Virus record (IMG/VR): IMGVR_UViG_3300023180_000421
Location: 1 to 23,048 of that record
Length of the DNA stretch: 23,048 nucleotides
Direction: 5' to 3' (one strand)
Origin: a virus
Within the stretch, counting starts at the first letter, position 1. Every line of letters starts with the position of its first letter. The notes beneath the pieces are model-generated. The model did no database searches and had not been told where the DNA came from. It saw only the letters and a list, made by a program, of their open reading frames with translations. The position numbers and the translations under genes were made by a program. Positions 8,571 to 15,270 of the stretch are shown here, in pieces.

Positions 8571-8572
8571 AA

Positions 8573-9244
8573 ATGGCAAGTCCTTATTTCAGTTACATTC
8601 CAAACTTTGAGTATGTCAATAGACTCAAAGAGAACAAAAACATATCTGCTTATCTTGTAGTCAAGAACCTTTTCAAGAGAGGTCAGTTACGTGAAGATAT
8701 TTTTCAAAACTTAACTTTCTTCACTAAGTATAAAGTCATTGGAGATGATAGACCAGATAATGTTGCTTTCAAAGTTTATGGAAATCAATACCTTGATTGG
8801 TTAGTTCTCCTTTCCAACAATGTTATCAACTTTGAAAATGAATGGCCAATGGAACAGCAATCATTCATCAACTATCTCTATGGTAAGTACAGAACTGATG
8901 CAAATATAAATGCTGTTCATCACTATGAATCACCTGAAATAAAAGATAGTAAAGGCAAAATTCTCATTCACAAAGGAGTGAATGTTCCTTCTGATTTTTC
9001 ACTAACCTATTATGACTCTGGTCTTGGTACAGAAGTAACCAGAAGTAATATTGCAACTGCAGTTACAAACTATGAATATGAAAATAAAATAGATGAAGAT
9101 AAAAGAAACATCTACTTACTCAAACCAAAGTATGTAAGTCTTGCAATTTCAGATATGGAAGATGGTTTGCCATACAAATCTGGAGGTAGTCAATATTATA
9201 GCAGCACTCTATCAGTAGCAGAAAACATCAGATTGTACTCATAA
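8573..9244 (+). CDS. 53: gp53 baseplate wedge protein
   Basis: A 223-aa protein (T4 gp53 is 196 aa). The diagnostic stretch is FTKYKVIGDDRPDNVAFKVYGNQYLDWLVLLSNNVI at residues 48-83, matching the T4 pattern of a LysM-like fold with YGN..L.W.LL..N. In T4, gp53 clips adjacent wedges together around the hub. The C-terminal half carries an ENKIDEDKRNIYLLKPKY strand typical of the family. It is the last gene of the rightward operon, starts 2 bases after gp48, and ends just before a bidirectional terminator. Identification is confident. Confidence 0.85.
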   Translation: MASPYFSYIPNFEYVNRLKENKNISAYLVVKNLFKRGQLREDIFQNLTFFTKYKVIGDDRPDNVAFKVYGNQYLDWLVLLSNNVINFENEWPMEQQSFINYLYGKYRTDANINAVHHYESPEIKDSKGKILIHKGVNVPSDFSLTYYDSGLGTEVTRSNIATAVTNYEYENKIDEDKRNIYLLKPKYVSLAISDMEDGLPYKSGGSQYYSSTLSVAENIRLYS

Positions 9245-9262
9245 AAAAGTAATAGGCACAAA

Positions 9263-9292
9263 AAAATCCTGGGAAATTTTTCCCAGGATTTT
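9263..9292. terminator. Bidirectional terminator between gp53 and the gp32 operon
   Basis: A 12-bp perfect inverted repeat (AATCCTGGGAAA / TTTCCCAGGATT) with a minimal loop lies between convergent genes. A T-run follows on each strand, longer on the minus strand (six T). It would stop both the gp53 and gp32 transcripts. Confidence 0.85.
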
Positions 9293-9296
9293 GGAA

Positions 9297-9413
9297 TCAC
9301 TTTCCAAATTTGCGATCCATCTTCAGTTTGATGTAATACATTCCAATCACCCATAGGGAGAAGAGGAAACCCTCTCCATACCCCATGGTATTCCATGCGT
9401 GTACTGCTTCCAT
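9297..9413 (-). CDS. 38-aa single-pass membrane peptide
   Basis: A short frame of 38 residues beginning MEAVHAWNTMGYGEGF, with a hydrophobic core FLFSLWVIGMYYI and a basic C-terminus KLKMDRKFGK. This is the make-up of a small inner-membrane protein with a cytoplasmic positive tail. Its ATG overlaps the gp32 stop as TGATG, a classic coupling arrangement, and it ends directly before the operon terminator, so it is very likely translated. No family was recognised. A lysis-related or membrane-anchoring role cannot be judged from sequence. Confidence 0.6.
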   Translation of the reverse strand: MEAVHAWNTMGYGEGFLFSLWVIGMYYIKLKMDRKFGK

Positions 9414-10471
9414 CACATGTCAGCAAGTTTGCTGAAGTAACTCAGAGCATCATCCTCATCCTCATCATTAGAAGATGCTTGGGGAGTTGATTGAGATGCC
9501 TTGTAGCTCTGCTCAAGTTTCTCCATCACTTGCTCTTCACTCACACGCTTGGTTTCAACTGCAGCATAGTTGTCATACTCAGTCTCTTCATCCACAGTAG
9601 AAATACGAGTGGACTTCTTACCAAGCACATAGTCAAGACGCTTTTTCAAGTCATCATAGGACTTGAATTGGTCAGCAGCAGTCAGAGCAGCAAGAGAATA
9701 CTGCTTCTTCCAGAGTGCTTCCAGTGCATCATCATCTTCCAGCAGAGCACTGGGACGATCAAACTCAGACTTATCATAGTTCCAGTAACCATCCTTCTTC
9801 TGAAGTTTCAGTTTGAAGTTAGCACCACCCCAGAAGTCAAAGGGGTTGATGGGAGTTTCATCTTCAAACTCAGGTTGCATGACATCCATGATCTTGTCGA
9901 AGATCTTCTTACCAAACTTGTAAAGGAACACCCCACCCTCATTCTGAGGATTGGCAGGATCTTTCACAACATAGATGTTTGCATAGAAGGAGAGTTTGCG
10001 CTTTTGCTTACGCACAGTGTCTTTATCTGCATCATTACCACTGTTCCACAGTTCACGATTCAGTTCACTAACAGGATCCTTTTGGTTGAGAGTAGTGAGA
10101 GAATTCTCAATGTACCAACCACCAGGACCTTGGAATGCATGGGAGAACAGTTTGACCCAAGGCAGATCTTCTCCTTCAGGAGCAGGCAGGAAGCGGATTA
10201 CAGCATATCCATTACCAGACTTATCCATTTCTGGTTTCCACAGGCGGTCATCAGCACCACCACTACCAGTATTATTCATCTTTTCAACTTCCTTCACCAG
10301 TTTGCTGGTGAGAGAACCCAGAGAAGATTGCTTTTTGAGATCTTTGAAAGACATTTGGTATACTCCGTATTTGTTGTATTTGGTCTGTTCCCTTGGCTTT
10401 GTCTGGGGATCGGGTAGCCCCTTGAACCATGAACTATAGGACTTTTTCAGTGGATTGTCAAGGAAACTCAT
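9413..10471 (-). CDS. 32: Single-stranded DNA-binding protein gp32
   Basis: A 352-aa protein matching T4 gp32 (301 aa). It contains NGYAVIRFLPAPEGE, SFYANIYVVKDPANPQNEGGVFLYKFGKKIFDKI and FWGGANFKLKLQKKDGYWNYDKSEF, the OB-fold core. The C-terminus is acidic (NDEDEDDALSYFSKLADM), as in T4, where it recruits partner proteins. It coats single-stranded DNA during replication and recombination. The T4 zinc site is not kept: the His (LFSHAF) remains, but the three Cys positions read as Ser or other residues (WYIENSLTTL, DPVSEL). The ATG at 10471 fits a TGATG junction with the upstream gene better than the TTG codon one position earlier. Confidence 0.92.
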   Translation of the reverse strand: MSFLDNPLKKSYSSWFKGLPDPQTKPREQTKYNKYGVYQMSFKDLKKQSSLGSLTSKLVKEVEKMNNTGSGGADDRLWKPEMDKSGNGYAVIRFLPAPEGEDLPWVKLFSHAFQGPGGWYIENSLTTLNQKDPVSELNRELWNSGNDADKDTVRKQKRKLSFYANIYVVKDPANPQNEGGVFLYKFGKKIFDKIMDVMQPEFEDETPINPFDFWGGANFKLKLQKKDGYWNYDKSEFDRPSALLEDDDALEALWKKQYSLAALTAADQFKSYDDLKKRLDYVLGKKSTRISTVDEETEYDNYAAVETKRVSEEQVMEKLEQSYKASQSTPQASSNDEDEDDALSYFSKLADM

Positions 10472-10806
10472 CAAGAATCATGGATGTTTTTCTTCATTGA
10501 CTCCAGCACTTTAGTCATGTTGGAGAAGATGTAGTTCAGATCTACATCCTCAGGAAATCCCAAAGACCTTGCAGAGTCAAGGATCTTTTCCTTCATTGCT
10601 TTTGCATCTGGATCATCAGACAAACTCATTCTGGTGTAAAGAATTTTCTGCTTCTCCAATAGTTGAGCCATGACTTCCACATGCTCAACCTTTTGTTCCT
10701 TTGTCATGGTAGGAAACTTCCAGACACTATCATATACTTCCTCTTGAAGTCTGGTTATTTCCTCCATCTCTTGTCTGACTAATTCAGACCCAAAAAAATC
10801 ACTCAT
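10471..10806 (-). CDS. DUF1825-like protein in the gp59-gp32 interval
   Basis: A 111-aa helical protein starting MSDFFGSELVRQEMEEI. The pattern (SFF-SE-VQ-E start, EHVEVMAQLLEKQKILYTRMSLSDD in the middle) resembles DUF1825, a family of small cyanobacterial proteins, as recalled. It sits between gp59 and gp32 and some cyanophage annotations may call it gp33, but the gene at 11411 fits T4 gp33 better. The ATG at 10806 overlaps the gp59 stop as ATGA and is preferred over an upstream codon four positions earlier. Function unknown; a role alongside replication or late transcription is inferred from position. Confidence 0.6.
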   Translation of the reverse strand: MSDFFGSELVRQEMEEITRLQEEVYDSVWKFPTMTKEQKVEHVEVMAQLLEKQKILYTRMSLSDDPDAKAMKEKILDSARSLGFPEDVDLNYIFSNMTKVLESMKKNIHDS

Positions 10807-11414
10807 GTTTCTCCGCAAATTATACCCTTCAGGGTTTTTCTGTATTGGAATATATCTATATGTAGGAAAGCATCATACTTTTTCATCCTCATTGATATAA
10901 ATTTCCAGACAGGATCATCCAGTTTCTTATCAAACTTATTCTTGAATCCAAGAATTCTATTGAGGATCAATAGTGTTTCTAAAGAGATATTCTTTTGAAG
11001 ATGTTCTTTGATGATTGGTGGATGCTTTGTTCCCACAATCTCAAACATTGCATCAAAGTTCTTTCCATCAAAGACAGACTCAACTTCTCCCTTGAAAAAG
11101 TAAGATAAAGACTGCACCTTTCTTTTCCAAGAGGTGTAATTGTCTTCACCATTTTTCATGATCTCCCCAATCCAAAGAGTTTGAGGATCATCACAGTTCA
11201 CAAAATTAGAGACGAAGAAATCAATAGTCTCTTCATCATTCTTTTGTCTGCTCAACTTTTCAAAGAAGAATCTGTCCTTCCTTTTATAGAAGGATTGAAG
11301 AGATGCTCTGGACTTACCACAGTATTTGTGGTAGTCATAACTGTCTCTTGTAAAGTGATTCTTCAATCCAAGGTAAGACTTATAAACTTCAAAGGGAGTC
11401 ACTTTGGGGATCAT
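10803..11414 (-). CDS. 59: Helicase loader gp59
   Basis: A 203-aa protein, near T4 gp59 (217 aa). It opens with the family-typical MIPKVTPFEVYKSYLGLKNHFTRDSYDYHKYCGKSR and contains FYKRKDRFFFEKLSRQ. In T4, gp59 binds forked DNA and gp32 and loads the gp41 replicative helicase. The protein is basic and helical throughout. It overlaps gp33 upstream by an ATGA junction and the DUF1825-like gene downstream by another, giving a tight gp33-gp59-gp32 run close to T4 gene order. Confident identification. Confidence 0.88.
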   Translation of the reverse strand: MIPKVTPFEVYKSYLGLKNHFTRDSYDYHKYCGKSRASLQSFYKRKDRFFFEKLSRQKNDEETIDFFVSNFVNCDDPQTLWIGEIMKNGEDNYTSWKRKVQSLSYFFKGEVESVFDGKNFDAMFEIVGTKHPPIIKEHLQKNISLETLLILNRILGFKNKFDKKLDDPVWKFISMRMKKYDAFLHIDIFQYRKTLKGIICGET

Positions 11415-11674
11415 AAAGGAAGTTTAGCATGAGATGTTCTTTTGAGAAAATTCAAATCCATTGCTTCACATTTGATTTTCTCTTTCAATGGTTTAGAGAT
11501 CAGTTTGGGAACTGTCTCAATATCAATGTTGTTTTTCTCACAGAAGAATACAATGGCATCAATATACTTCATGTCATTGTTATCCTTCACAAGAGTTTCA
11601 ATCTCTTCTGAAAATTTTCTTGAGCAATAAAACTTACTCTCTAATAATTTGTTGATGTCATTTTCCTCTTTCAT
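11411..11674 (-). CDS. 33: Late transcription coactivator gp33
   Basis: An 87-aa protein. Its second half (MKYIDAIVFFCEKNNIDIETVPKLI, then LKEKIKCEAMDLNFL) aligns by eye with T4 gp33 (112 aa), including the YLEA...FLEEN and EKI..EA..ENLL patterns. gp33 bridges host RNA polymerase, the gp55 sigma factor and the gp45 clamp to activate late promoters such as the one at 6001. The ATG at 11674 is chosen because it follows AGGA and leaves a 17-base overlap with the nuclease gene. An upstream in-frame extension would lie wholly inside that gene. Position next to gp59 repeats T4 order. Confidence 0.7.
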   Translation of the reverse strand: MKEENDINKLLESKFYCSRKFSEEIETLVKDNNDMKYIDAIVFFCEKNNIDIETVPKLISKPLKEKIKCEAMDLNFLKRTSHAKLPL

Positions 11675-12332
11675 ATTCCTGAAGTTTGAACTCAACAAAT
11701 TCTCTAATATATTCGGAAAGTAATTTGATGTACTTTCTTTTGTCATACTCTTCATAGACAACACATTCTCCATCTTCACAAGACATTATGATTACAAATT
11801 TCTTGACAGCAATTCCTGTCAATTCATAGAGCATACATGCATATGCTGCACACTGTACAAAGTAGTGCTCAATCCACTTCTTTGGTTTTGGTTTCTTTGA
11901 AGTTTTGAAGTCAATGATGGCTAGTTCACCATCATACTCAGCAATACAATCTACAGTTCCAGCAACACCAAGTTTTAGACTATAGAGTGATGATTCCAGA
12001 GCATGAATATTATTTATGAGATCAAGTTGTGGCTTGGATTGCTTGAACAAAAATTCAGAGAGTGGTTGGACTTCTGGAAGTGACTCATTCTTCAGATAGT
12101 ATTCAACAAGAGTATGCATGTCAGTACCACGACTGGTAGCAGCCTTGGTGATCTTATTTGCTTCATCATTTCCAACTCTTGCACGCCACTGACGAAAGAT
12201 CTCTCTATTGTAGTGACTGATGACAGAGGTGATAGATACTAACTTCTCACCATTGGGAGTATCATAGTACCTAACACCATCAATAGTCTGCCTATCAAGT
12301 TTTGGAATTTCAATATCTACATGTTGAAACAT
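11658..12332 (-). CDS. RecB/Cas4-like PD-(D/E)XK exonuclease
   Basis: A 224-aa nuclease. Its motifs are His73 in SRGTDMH, Asp128 in GVAGTVDCIAEYDG, Asp141 and Lys143 in AIIDFKTSKK, and the QxxxY motif Gln160-Tyr164 (VQCAAYA). This is the full active-site set of RecB-like single-strand exonucleases such as Cas4 and MGME1. It likely trims DNA ends in recombination-dependent replication or host DNA breakdown. Its ATG overlaps the phoH stop (TAATG). No cysteines are arranged for a Cas4 iron-sulfur cluster, so it is closer to the MGME1/phage exonuclease branch. Substrate unknown. Confidence 0.8.
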   Translation of the reverse strand: MFQHVDIEIPKLDRQTIDGVRYYDTPNGEKLVSITSVISHYNREIFRQWRARVGNDEANKITKAATSRGTDMHTLVEYYLKNESLPEVQPLSEFLFKQSKPQLDLINNIHALESSLYSLKLGVAGTVDCIAEYDGELAIIDFKTSKKPKPKKWIEHYFVQCAAYACMLYELTGIAVKKFVIIMSCEDGECVVYEEYDKRKYIKLLSEYIREFVEFKLQEYERGK

Positions 12333-13093
12333 TACATACCCAGTTGCAATTTAGCCATGATGTACTCTTTAACAAGTCCACTTCTGCAGATATCCTCTGC
12401 ACCAAATTCTATTGTATCAAAAGATGGCATATTTTGCAAGATTCTCATGAAGTCCATGATACCAGTTCTTTCTGATGTCTTCACTAAGTCAGACTGAGTG
12501 GCATCACCACAGAACATAATCTTAGAATCCAAACCAATTCTGGTGATAATGGAATCCAGTTCATGGAAGTTCAAGTTCTGGAATTCATCAACAATGATGA
12601 TTGCATTATCAAAGGTAGTACCACGAATGAATGAGGTGCTCCAGAAACTAATTGTCCCTTGTGTTTTGAGATTTGCATACAGCATTTCAAATGCAGCATC
12701 ATCAGGCATCTCAAACATGTACTTCACCATATTCTTATATGGGATTTGGTACAGAGATGACTTATCCTCATGGTCCCCAGGAAGGAATCCAATCTCTCTG
12801 GTAGCTACAAGAGACCTGACAAGGTAGATCTTCTCATAGGGTTTCTTGGGATCCAATACATCCAGAAGAGCATTGTAGAGGGTAATAAAGGTCTTACCAG
12901 TTCCAGCACATCCATATGCTACCAGGTTTTTATCCTTCTTATACTCCTCAAAGAATTTTTCCTGGTTATCTGTGAGTGGTTCAATCTTCTTGATGTAATC
13001 AAGGTTGATTGGTTTCTTTCTCTTCATGGTTTTGTTGCTCATACCAAAGGGAACTGGATTGGTACCGATACCTGCTTTTGCTTTTCTTGGCAT
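12332..13093 (-). CDS. phoH: PhoH-like ATPase
   Basis: A 253-aa P-loop protein. Walker A is GCAGTGKT at residues 61-68 and Walker B is IIIVDEFQNL around 168-170. Family landmarks LVRSLVATREIGFLPGD (residues 91-107) and FCGDATQSDL follow. PhoH-like proteins are predicted RNA-linked ATPases found in most cyanophages, historically tied to phosphate starvation, though the phage role is unresolved. The gene lies between an 82-aa protein (6-base gap) and the exonuclease (1-base overlap). No Pho box was seen upstream. Confidence 0.9.
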   Translation of the reverse strand: MPRKAKAGIGTNPVPFGMSNKTMKRKKPINLDYIKKIEPLTDNQEKFFEEYKKDKNLVAYGCAGTGKTFITLYNALLDVLDPKKPYEKIYLVRSLVATREIGFLPGDHEDKSSLYQIPYKNMVKYMFEMPDDAAFEMLYANLKTQGTISFWSTSFIRGTTFDNAIIIVDEFQNLNFHELDSIITRIGLDSKIMFCGDATQSDLVKTSERTGIMDFMRILQNMPSFDTIEFGAEDICRSGLVKEYIMAKLQLGM

Positions 13094-13099
13094 ACTTAA

Positions 13100-13348
13100 T
13101 TAGAAAGGTTTTACTTTTGCACCAGGTGCTTTGGATGCTTTACGCAGCACATCATTCCATCCTGGATGGGACTTTTGCAGTTTGTCTGCCCACTCCCCAA
13201 CTTCACCTACCCCAGGAGCAGTAGATGGATCCGAATAGTCTCTTGTCCATTCAGGATTGTCTGCTTTCCACTGGTCCCAGTCATGAACACTCATCACAAC
13301 TTCTTTTTGTTCACCAGTTTCGATATTGACTACAGGATAAGTTGCCAT
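13100..13348 (-). CDS. Conserved 82-aa cyanophage protein (FmdB-like region, no zinc ligands)
   Basis: An 82-aa protein beginning MATYPVVNIETGE and containing WDQWKADNPEWTRDYSD, with the basic C-terminus APGAKVKPF. The overall pattern resembles small FmdB-like phage proteins, but the paired cysteines of the zinc ribbon are absent. It lies between thyX (24 bases upstream) and phoH (6 bases downstream), in the nucleotide and DNA metabolism run. A sequence close to the late promoter (TCTAAATA) lies at 13370-13377, over the thyX stop. Function unknown. Confidence 0.7.
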   Translation of the reverse strand: MATYPVVNIETGEQKEVVMSVHDWDQWKADNPEWTRDYSDPSTAPGVGEVGEWADKLQKSHPGWNDVLRKASKAPGAKVKPF

Positions 13349-13372
13349 ATTAAAAAATAATGTGTGTAATAT

Positions 13373-14011
13373 TTAGACCCACTCAAGGGCTTCTGCAATC
13401 ACAGGGAACTGCTCAGCAAAGATTGCTTTGCACATCTCTGCAATTTCCATGTGTTCTTTCTGAGTTCCATTGGCAGATCTCAGATCAATGTAGTGCATCC
13501 AACTGCGCAGAGAACCTGACATGTAAAGTCTGGTAGGAGTTGCCAGAGGGAGAACAAAGCGAGCACACTCTTTTGCCACACCATTATCAAGCAAGTGCTG
13601 ATACAGACTCATACCTTGAGCAAAGTAGGTTTCAATCTGCTTGTTAGACAATGCTACAAACTCAGGATCCAGGTCGTCAATAGAATTCTGGCGATTCTTG
13701 GTGTCTTGACGACGAAGTTCTGGGACTGGGATCGTCTCTGAGAGTAGGGAAGAATCAGCATAGCGTTGTGAAAATTCCTGGAATGTAAATGACCTATGAC
13801 GCAAAATCTGAGCTGCCAGACCTCTGGTAGTTTCAATCTCCAGAGTCATAAATGCCTGCTCAAAGATGCTCCAGTGCTTGTGTTTGATGCAATACTTCAG
13901 GAGACCAGCAAACTTATCATTGTCCTGGTTGTTGGGGTTAGAAACCCTTGCACAGTAAGCAATGTGTTGCTCTGCGTCTGGTGTGAAAGAAACTAATTTT
14001 ACTTGTTGCAT
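13373..14011 (-). CDS. thyX: FAD-dependent thymidylate synthase ThyX
   Basis: A 212-aa enzyme converting dUMP to dTMP with methylenetetrahydrofolate and FAD/NADPH. The ThyX signature RHRSFTFQEFSQRY is at residues 71-84, and the C-terminal substrate region has SLRSWMHYIDLRSA. Length is normal for phage ThyX. It supplies dTMP for genome synthesis. The ATG at 14011 is preceded by a strong GGAGGAG ribosome binding site, stronger than most in this window. It overlaps the end of the upstream small gene by 13 bases. Confidence 0.93.
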   Translation of the reverse strand: MQQVKLVSFTPDAEQHIAYCARVSNPNNQDNDKFAGLLKYCIKHKHWSIFEQAFMTLEIETTRGLAAQILRHRSFTFQEFSQRYADSSLLSETIPVPELRRQDTKNRQNSIDDLDPEFVALSNKQIETYFAQGMSLYQHLLDNGVAKECARFVLPLATPTRLYMSGSLRSWMHYIDLRSANGTQKEHMEIAEMCKAIFAEQFPVIAEALEWV

Positions 14012-14187
14012 GGTTCTCCTCCTTTGAATTGTTTACGACACTTCTTTACTTCTTTCAATTCTGTCTTGATCATCTTATATGCAGTTTCACTATCAATCTT
14101 ATCACCCATTTCCATGGCAATGATAACATCTACACGTGTACCAAAGTGCTGCAGTGCTCTCTCAAAACAATCCAACTCTTCATACAT
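13999..14187 (-). CDS. Hypothetical 62-aa protein upstream of thyX
   Basis: A 62-aa helical protein starting MYEELDCFERALQHFG and ending KQFKGGEPCNK. The ATG at 14187 overlaps the previous stop by 8 bases and is preferred over longer in-frame extensions that lie inside that gene. It carries three cysteines spread along the chain, with no metal-binding spacing. It overlaps thyX by 13 bases, so translation is probably coupled. No family recognised. Confidence 0.6.
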   Translation of the reverse strand: MYEELDCFERALQHFGTRVDVIIAMEMGDKIDSETAYKMIKTELKEVKKCRKQFKGGEPCNK

Positions 14188-14350
14188 GATCCTCTTCTCC
14201 ATAATAGACTTCATCATAGTCATCAATGTAAGGAACAACTTCCTCATACTGATAGTTGACCATTGGATTCTCATCAAGAAGTTCTTCTTTCAATCCTTCA
14301 AGAACCAACTCAAGTTTGCAGATTAGTTTCTGAACTTTTTCTTTATTCAT
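14180..14350 (-). CDS. Hypothetical 56-aa acidic protein
   Basis: A short gene of 56 residues. The N-terminus (MNKEKVQKLICKLELVLEGL) is an amphipathic helix and the C-terminal half is very acidic and tyrosine-rich (VVPYIDDYDEVYYGEEDHV). Its ATG at 14350 overlaps the upstream stop as ATGA, and its end overlaps the next start by 8 bases. The unbroken chain of overlaps is the main evidence that it is real. Acidic Tyr-rich peptides of this type sometimes mimic nucleic acid, but nothing here proves that. Confidence 0.55.
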   Translation of the reverse strand: MNKEKVQKLICKLELVLEGLKEELLDENPMVNYQYEEVVPYIDDYDEVYYGEEDHV

Positions 14351-14577
14351 TTGTTACCATTGATAAAATATGCATTGAAGTAAGCAATTATGCCATGAGA
14401 GATTTGGTTACCTTGAGAAACCCAATCATGCGCACACTCATAGATGTCTTGGGTTGAGTATGGTGCTTCATCAATCTGAGCACCACCATATTTTAGCATA
14501 AGAATGCTCAGACATTCCTGCCTCAGTTTCATTCTTTCTGGAGTGTACCTCCAATCAGAATTCTCCGTCATCATCAT
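14347..14577 (-). CDS. Hypothetical 76-aa protein
   Basis: A 76-aa protein (MMMTENSDWRYTPERMKLRQ...). It has a helical, cysteine-containing body: YECAHDWVSQGNQISHGIIAYFNAYFI. Three possible ATG starts lie at 14577, 14574 and 14571; an AAGGATG-type binding site precedes them. It overlaps the upstream gene by 23 bases and the downstream gene by an ATGA junction. No family was recognised. Its surroundings are other small accessory genes transcribed leftward. Confidence 0.6.
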   Translation of the reverse strand: MMMTENSDWRYTPERMKLRQECLSILMLKYGGAQIDEAPYSTQDIYECAHDWVSQGNQISHGIIAYFNAYFINGNK

Positions 14578-14713
14578 TCACATCCTTATAGGTCAAAGAT
14601 TGATGTGGTGCATTTTCCACATATTGTTCTGGATCAGAGTAGACTTCTGCTTCCAAGGACTCTACTAATAATTTTAGGTTTTTTACAATTAATTTTAGGC
14701 GTTCCTTTTCCAT
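14555..14713 (-). CDS. Hypothetical 52-aa coiled-coil protein
   Basis: A 52-aa protein starting MEKERLKLIVKNLKLLVESL, a heptad-like Leu/Val helix, then an acidic tail ending DVNDDDGEF. The ATG at 14713 is chosen because a terminator and a promoter lie just upstream; an in-frame extension would run through the terminator. The transcript leader would be only about 16 bases long and no ribosome binding site is visible. It is the first gene of the leftward run leading into thyX. Function unknown. Confidence 0.55.
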   Translation of the reverse strand: MEKERLKLIVKNLKLLVESLEAEVYSDPEQYVENAPHQSLTYKDVNDDDGEF

Positions 14714-14735
14714 TTGATAGAGTGTCTTTGTTTTT

Positions 14736-14764
14736 ATTTTACATAAAAAAAGAGGGGCAGTCAA
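14736..14764 (-). promoter_or_regulatory. Sigma70-type promoter fused to a terminator
   Basis: On the minus strand TTGACT (14759-14764) and TAAAAT (14736-14741) are separated by exactly 17 bases. The -35 hexamer is the loop of the terminator at 14745-14770. Transcription would start near 14729 and read the 52-aa gene and the genes leading to thyX. Confidence 0.6.
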
Positions 14765-14770
14765 CCCCTC
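14745..14770 (-). terminator. Intrinsic terminator after the 60-aa gene
   Basis: Minus-strand stem GAGGGG/CCCCTC with a seven-base loop TTGACTG, followed by seven T. It lies 9 bases after the gene at 14779-14961. Confidence 0.8.
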
Positions 14771-14778
14771 AACAAAGA

Positions 14779-14961
14779 CTATTCTAAAATCCTCCTACAT
14801 ATCCTTTTGCATGTGCCTTGATCTTCATCACATTCAATTAGACAATTATAGTAATCATTAATAATATCAGACTCATCAATGCTCCTATCTAAAGTTTGGT
14901 CTAATTTAGTTATACTTTGTTTCCACCCAGCTAACTGGTTATAAGAAATTAGATTGTGCAT
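14779..14961 (-). CDS. Conserved cyanophage small protein with C-terminal cysteines
   Basis: A 60-aa protein, MHNLISYNQLAGWKQSITKLDQ... with the C-terminal cysteine pattern CLIECDEDQGTCKRICRRILE. The pattern is recalled from other T4-like cyanophages. Four cysteines over 16 residues could form disulfides or bind metal. The ATG at 14961 is preferred over one 12 bases upstream because GGTGG lies at a suitable distance. It stands alone between two terminators. The 125 bases upstream (14962-15086) hold no gene, only a weak TAGAAT -10-like element and a GAGGTGAG purine run. Confidence 0.65.
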   Translation of the reverse strand: MHNLISYNQLAGWKQSITKLDQTLDRSIDESDIINDYYNCLIECDEDQGTCKRICRRILE

Positions 14962-15086
14962 GATAACCACCATTGATAATTAAGCACATGATATAGATCG
15001 AATTTAGTACACTTTTCTCACCTCTATAATTCTACACTATCTATTAGATTTTGGTTCAGAAAGATACAAAAATTTATGCCTACGTG

Positions 15087-15115
15087 TTTATACCTAAAAA
15101 AAAGAGGGAGATCAA
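15087..15115 (-). promoter_or_regulatory. Sigma70-type promoter fused to a terminator
   Basis: Minus-strand TTGATC (15110-15115) and TATAAA (15087-15092) are separated by 17 bases. The first four bases of the -35 are the TTGA tetraloop of the terminator at 15096-15123. It would drive the isolated 60-aa gene at 14779-14961 through a leader of about 120 bases. Confidence 0.5.
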
Positions 15116-15123
15116 TCCCCCTC
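15096..15123 (-). terminator. Intrinsic terminator overlapping the end of the 51-aa gene
   Basis: Minus-strand stem GAGGGGGA/TCTCCCTC (8 bp with one G-U) and tetraloop TTGA, followed by eight T. The TGA stop of the 51-aa gene is in the loop. Confidence 0.75.
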
Positions 15124-15267
15124 AAACTTGAATATTTTATCAAACCACTCATCCAAATGAATGAGATAGCATGACCAGTAATTGCAACCTCTGTATGTTA
15201 ATTGATAACATGCAGGAGGTCTATTGTCTTTATCCATGTCATCATAATGATAGACATAGTTATCCAT
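15112..15267 (-). CDS. Hypothetical 51-aa protein, aromatic and cysteine-containing
   Basis: A 51-aa protein, MDNYVYHYDDMDKDNRPPAC..., with YQLTYRGCNYWSCYLIHLDEW in the middle. It is rich in Tyr and Trp with three cysteines. The ATG at 15267 has a good AGAGGTG binding site. The LTYRG stretch recalls the opening of the DUF4278-like protein two genes upstream, which may be chance. Its stop codon lies inside the following terminator, so it is the last gene of this short operon. Function unknown. Confidence 0.6.
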   Translation of the reverse strand: MDNYVYHYDDMDKDNRPPACYQLTYRGCNYWSCYLIHLDEWFDKIFKFEGD

Positions 15268-15270
15268 TTT

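Noticed and set aside
9491-10417. Long plus-strand frame (308 codons) opposite gp32
   Set aside because: It is antisense to the well-conserved gp32 gene, has no recognisable motif, and its composition is that expected from reading the opposite strand.
14962-15086. Gene or structured RNA in the 125-base gap
   Set aside because: No frame of useful length and no convincing fold; only a weak -10-like TAGAAT and a purine-rich GAGGTGAG.
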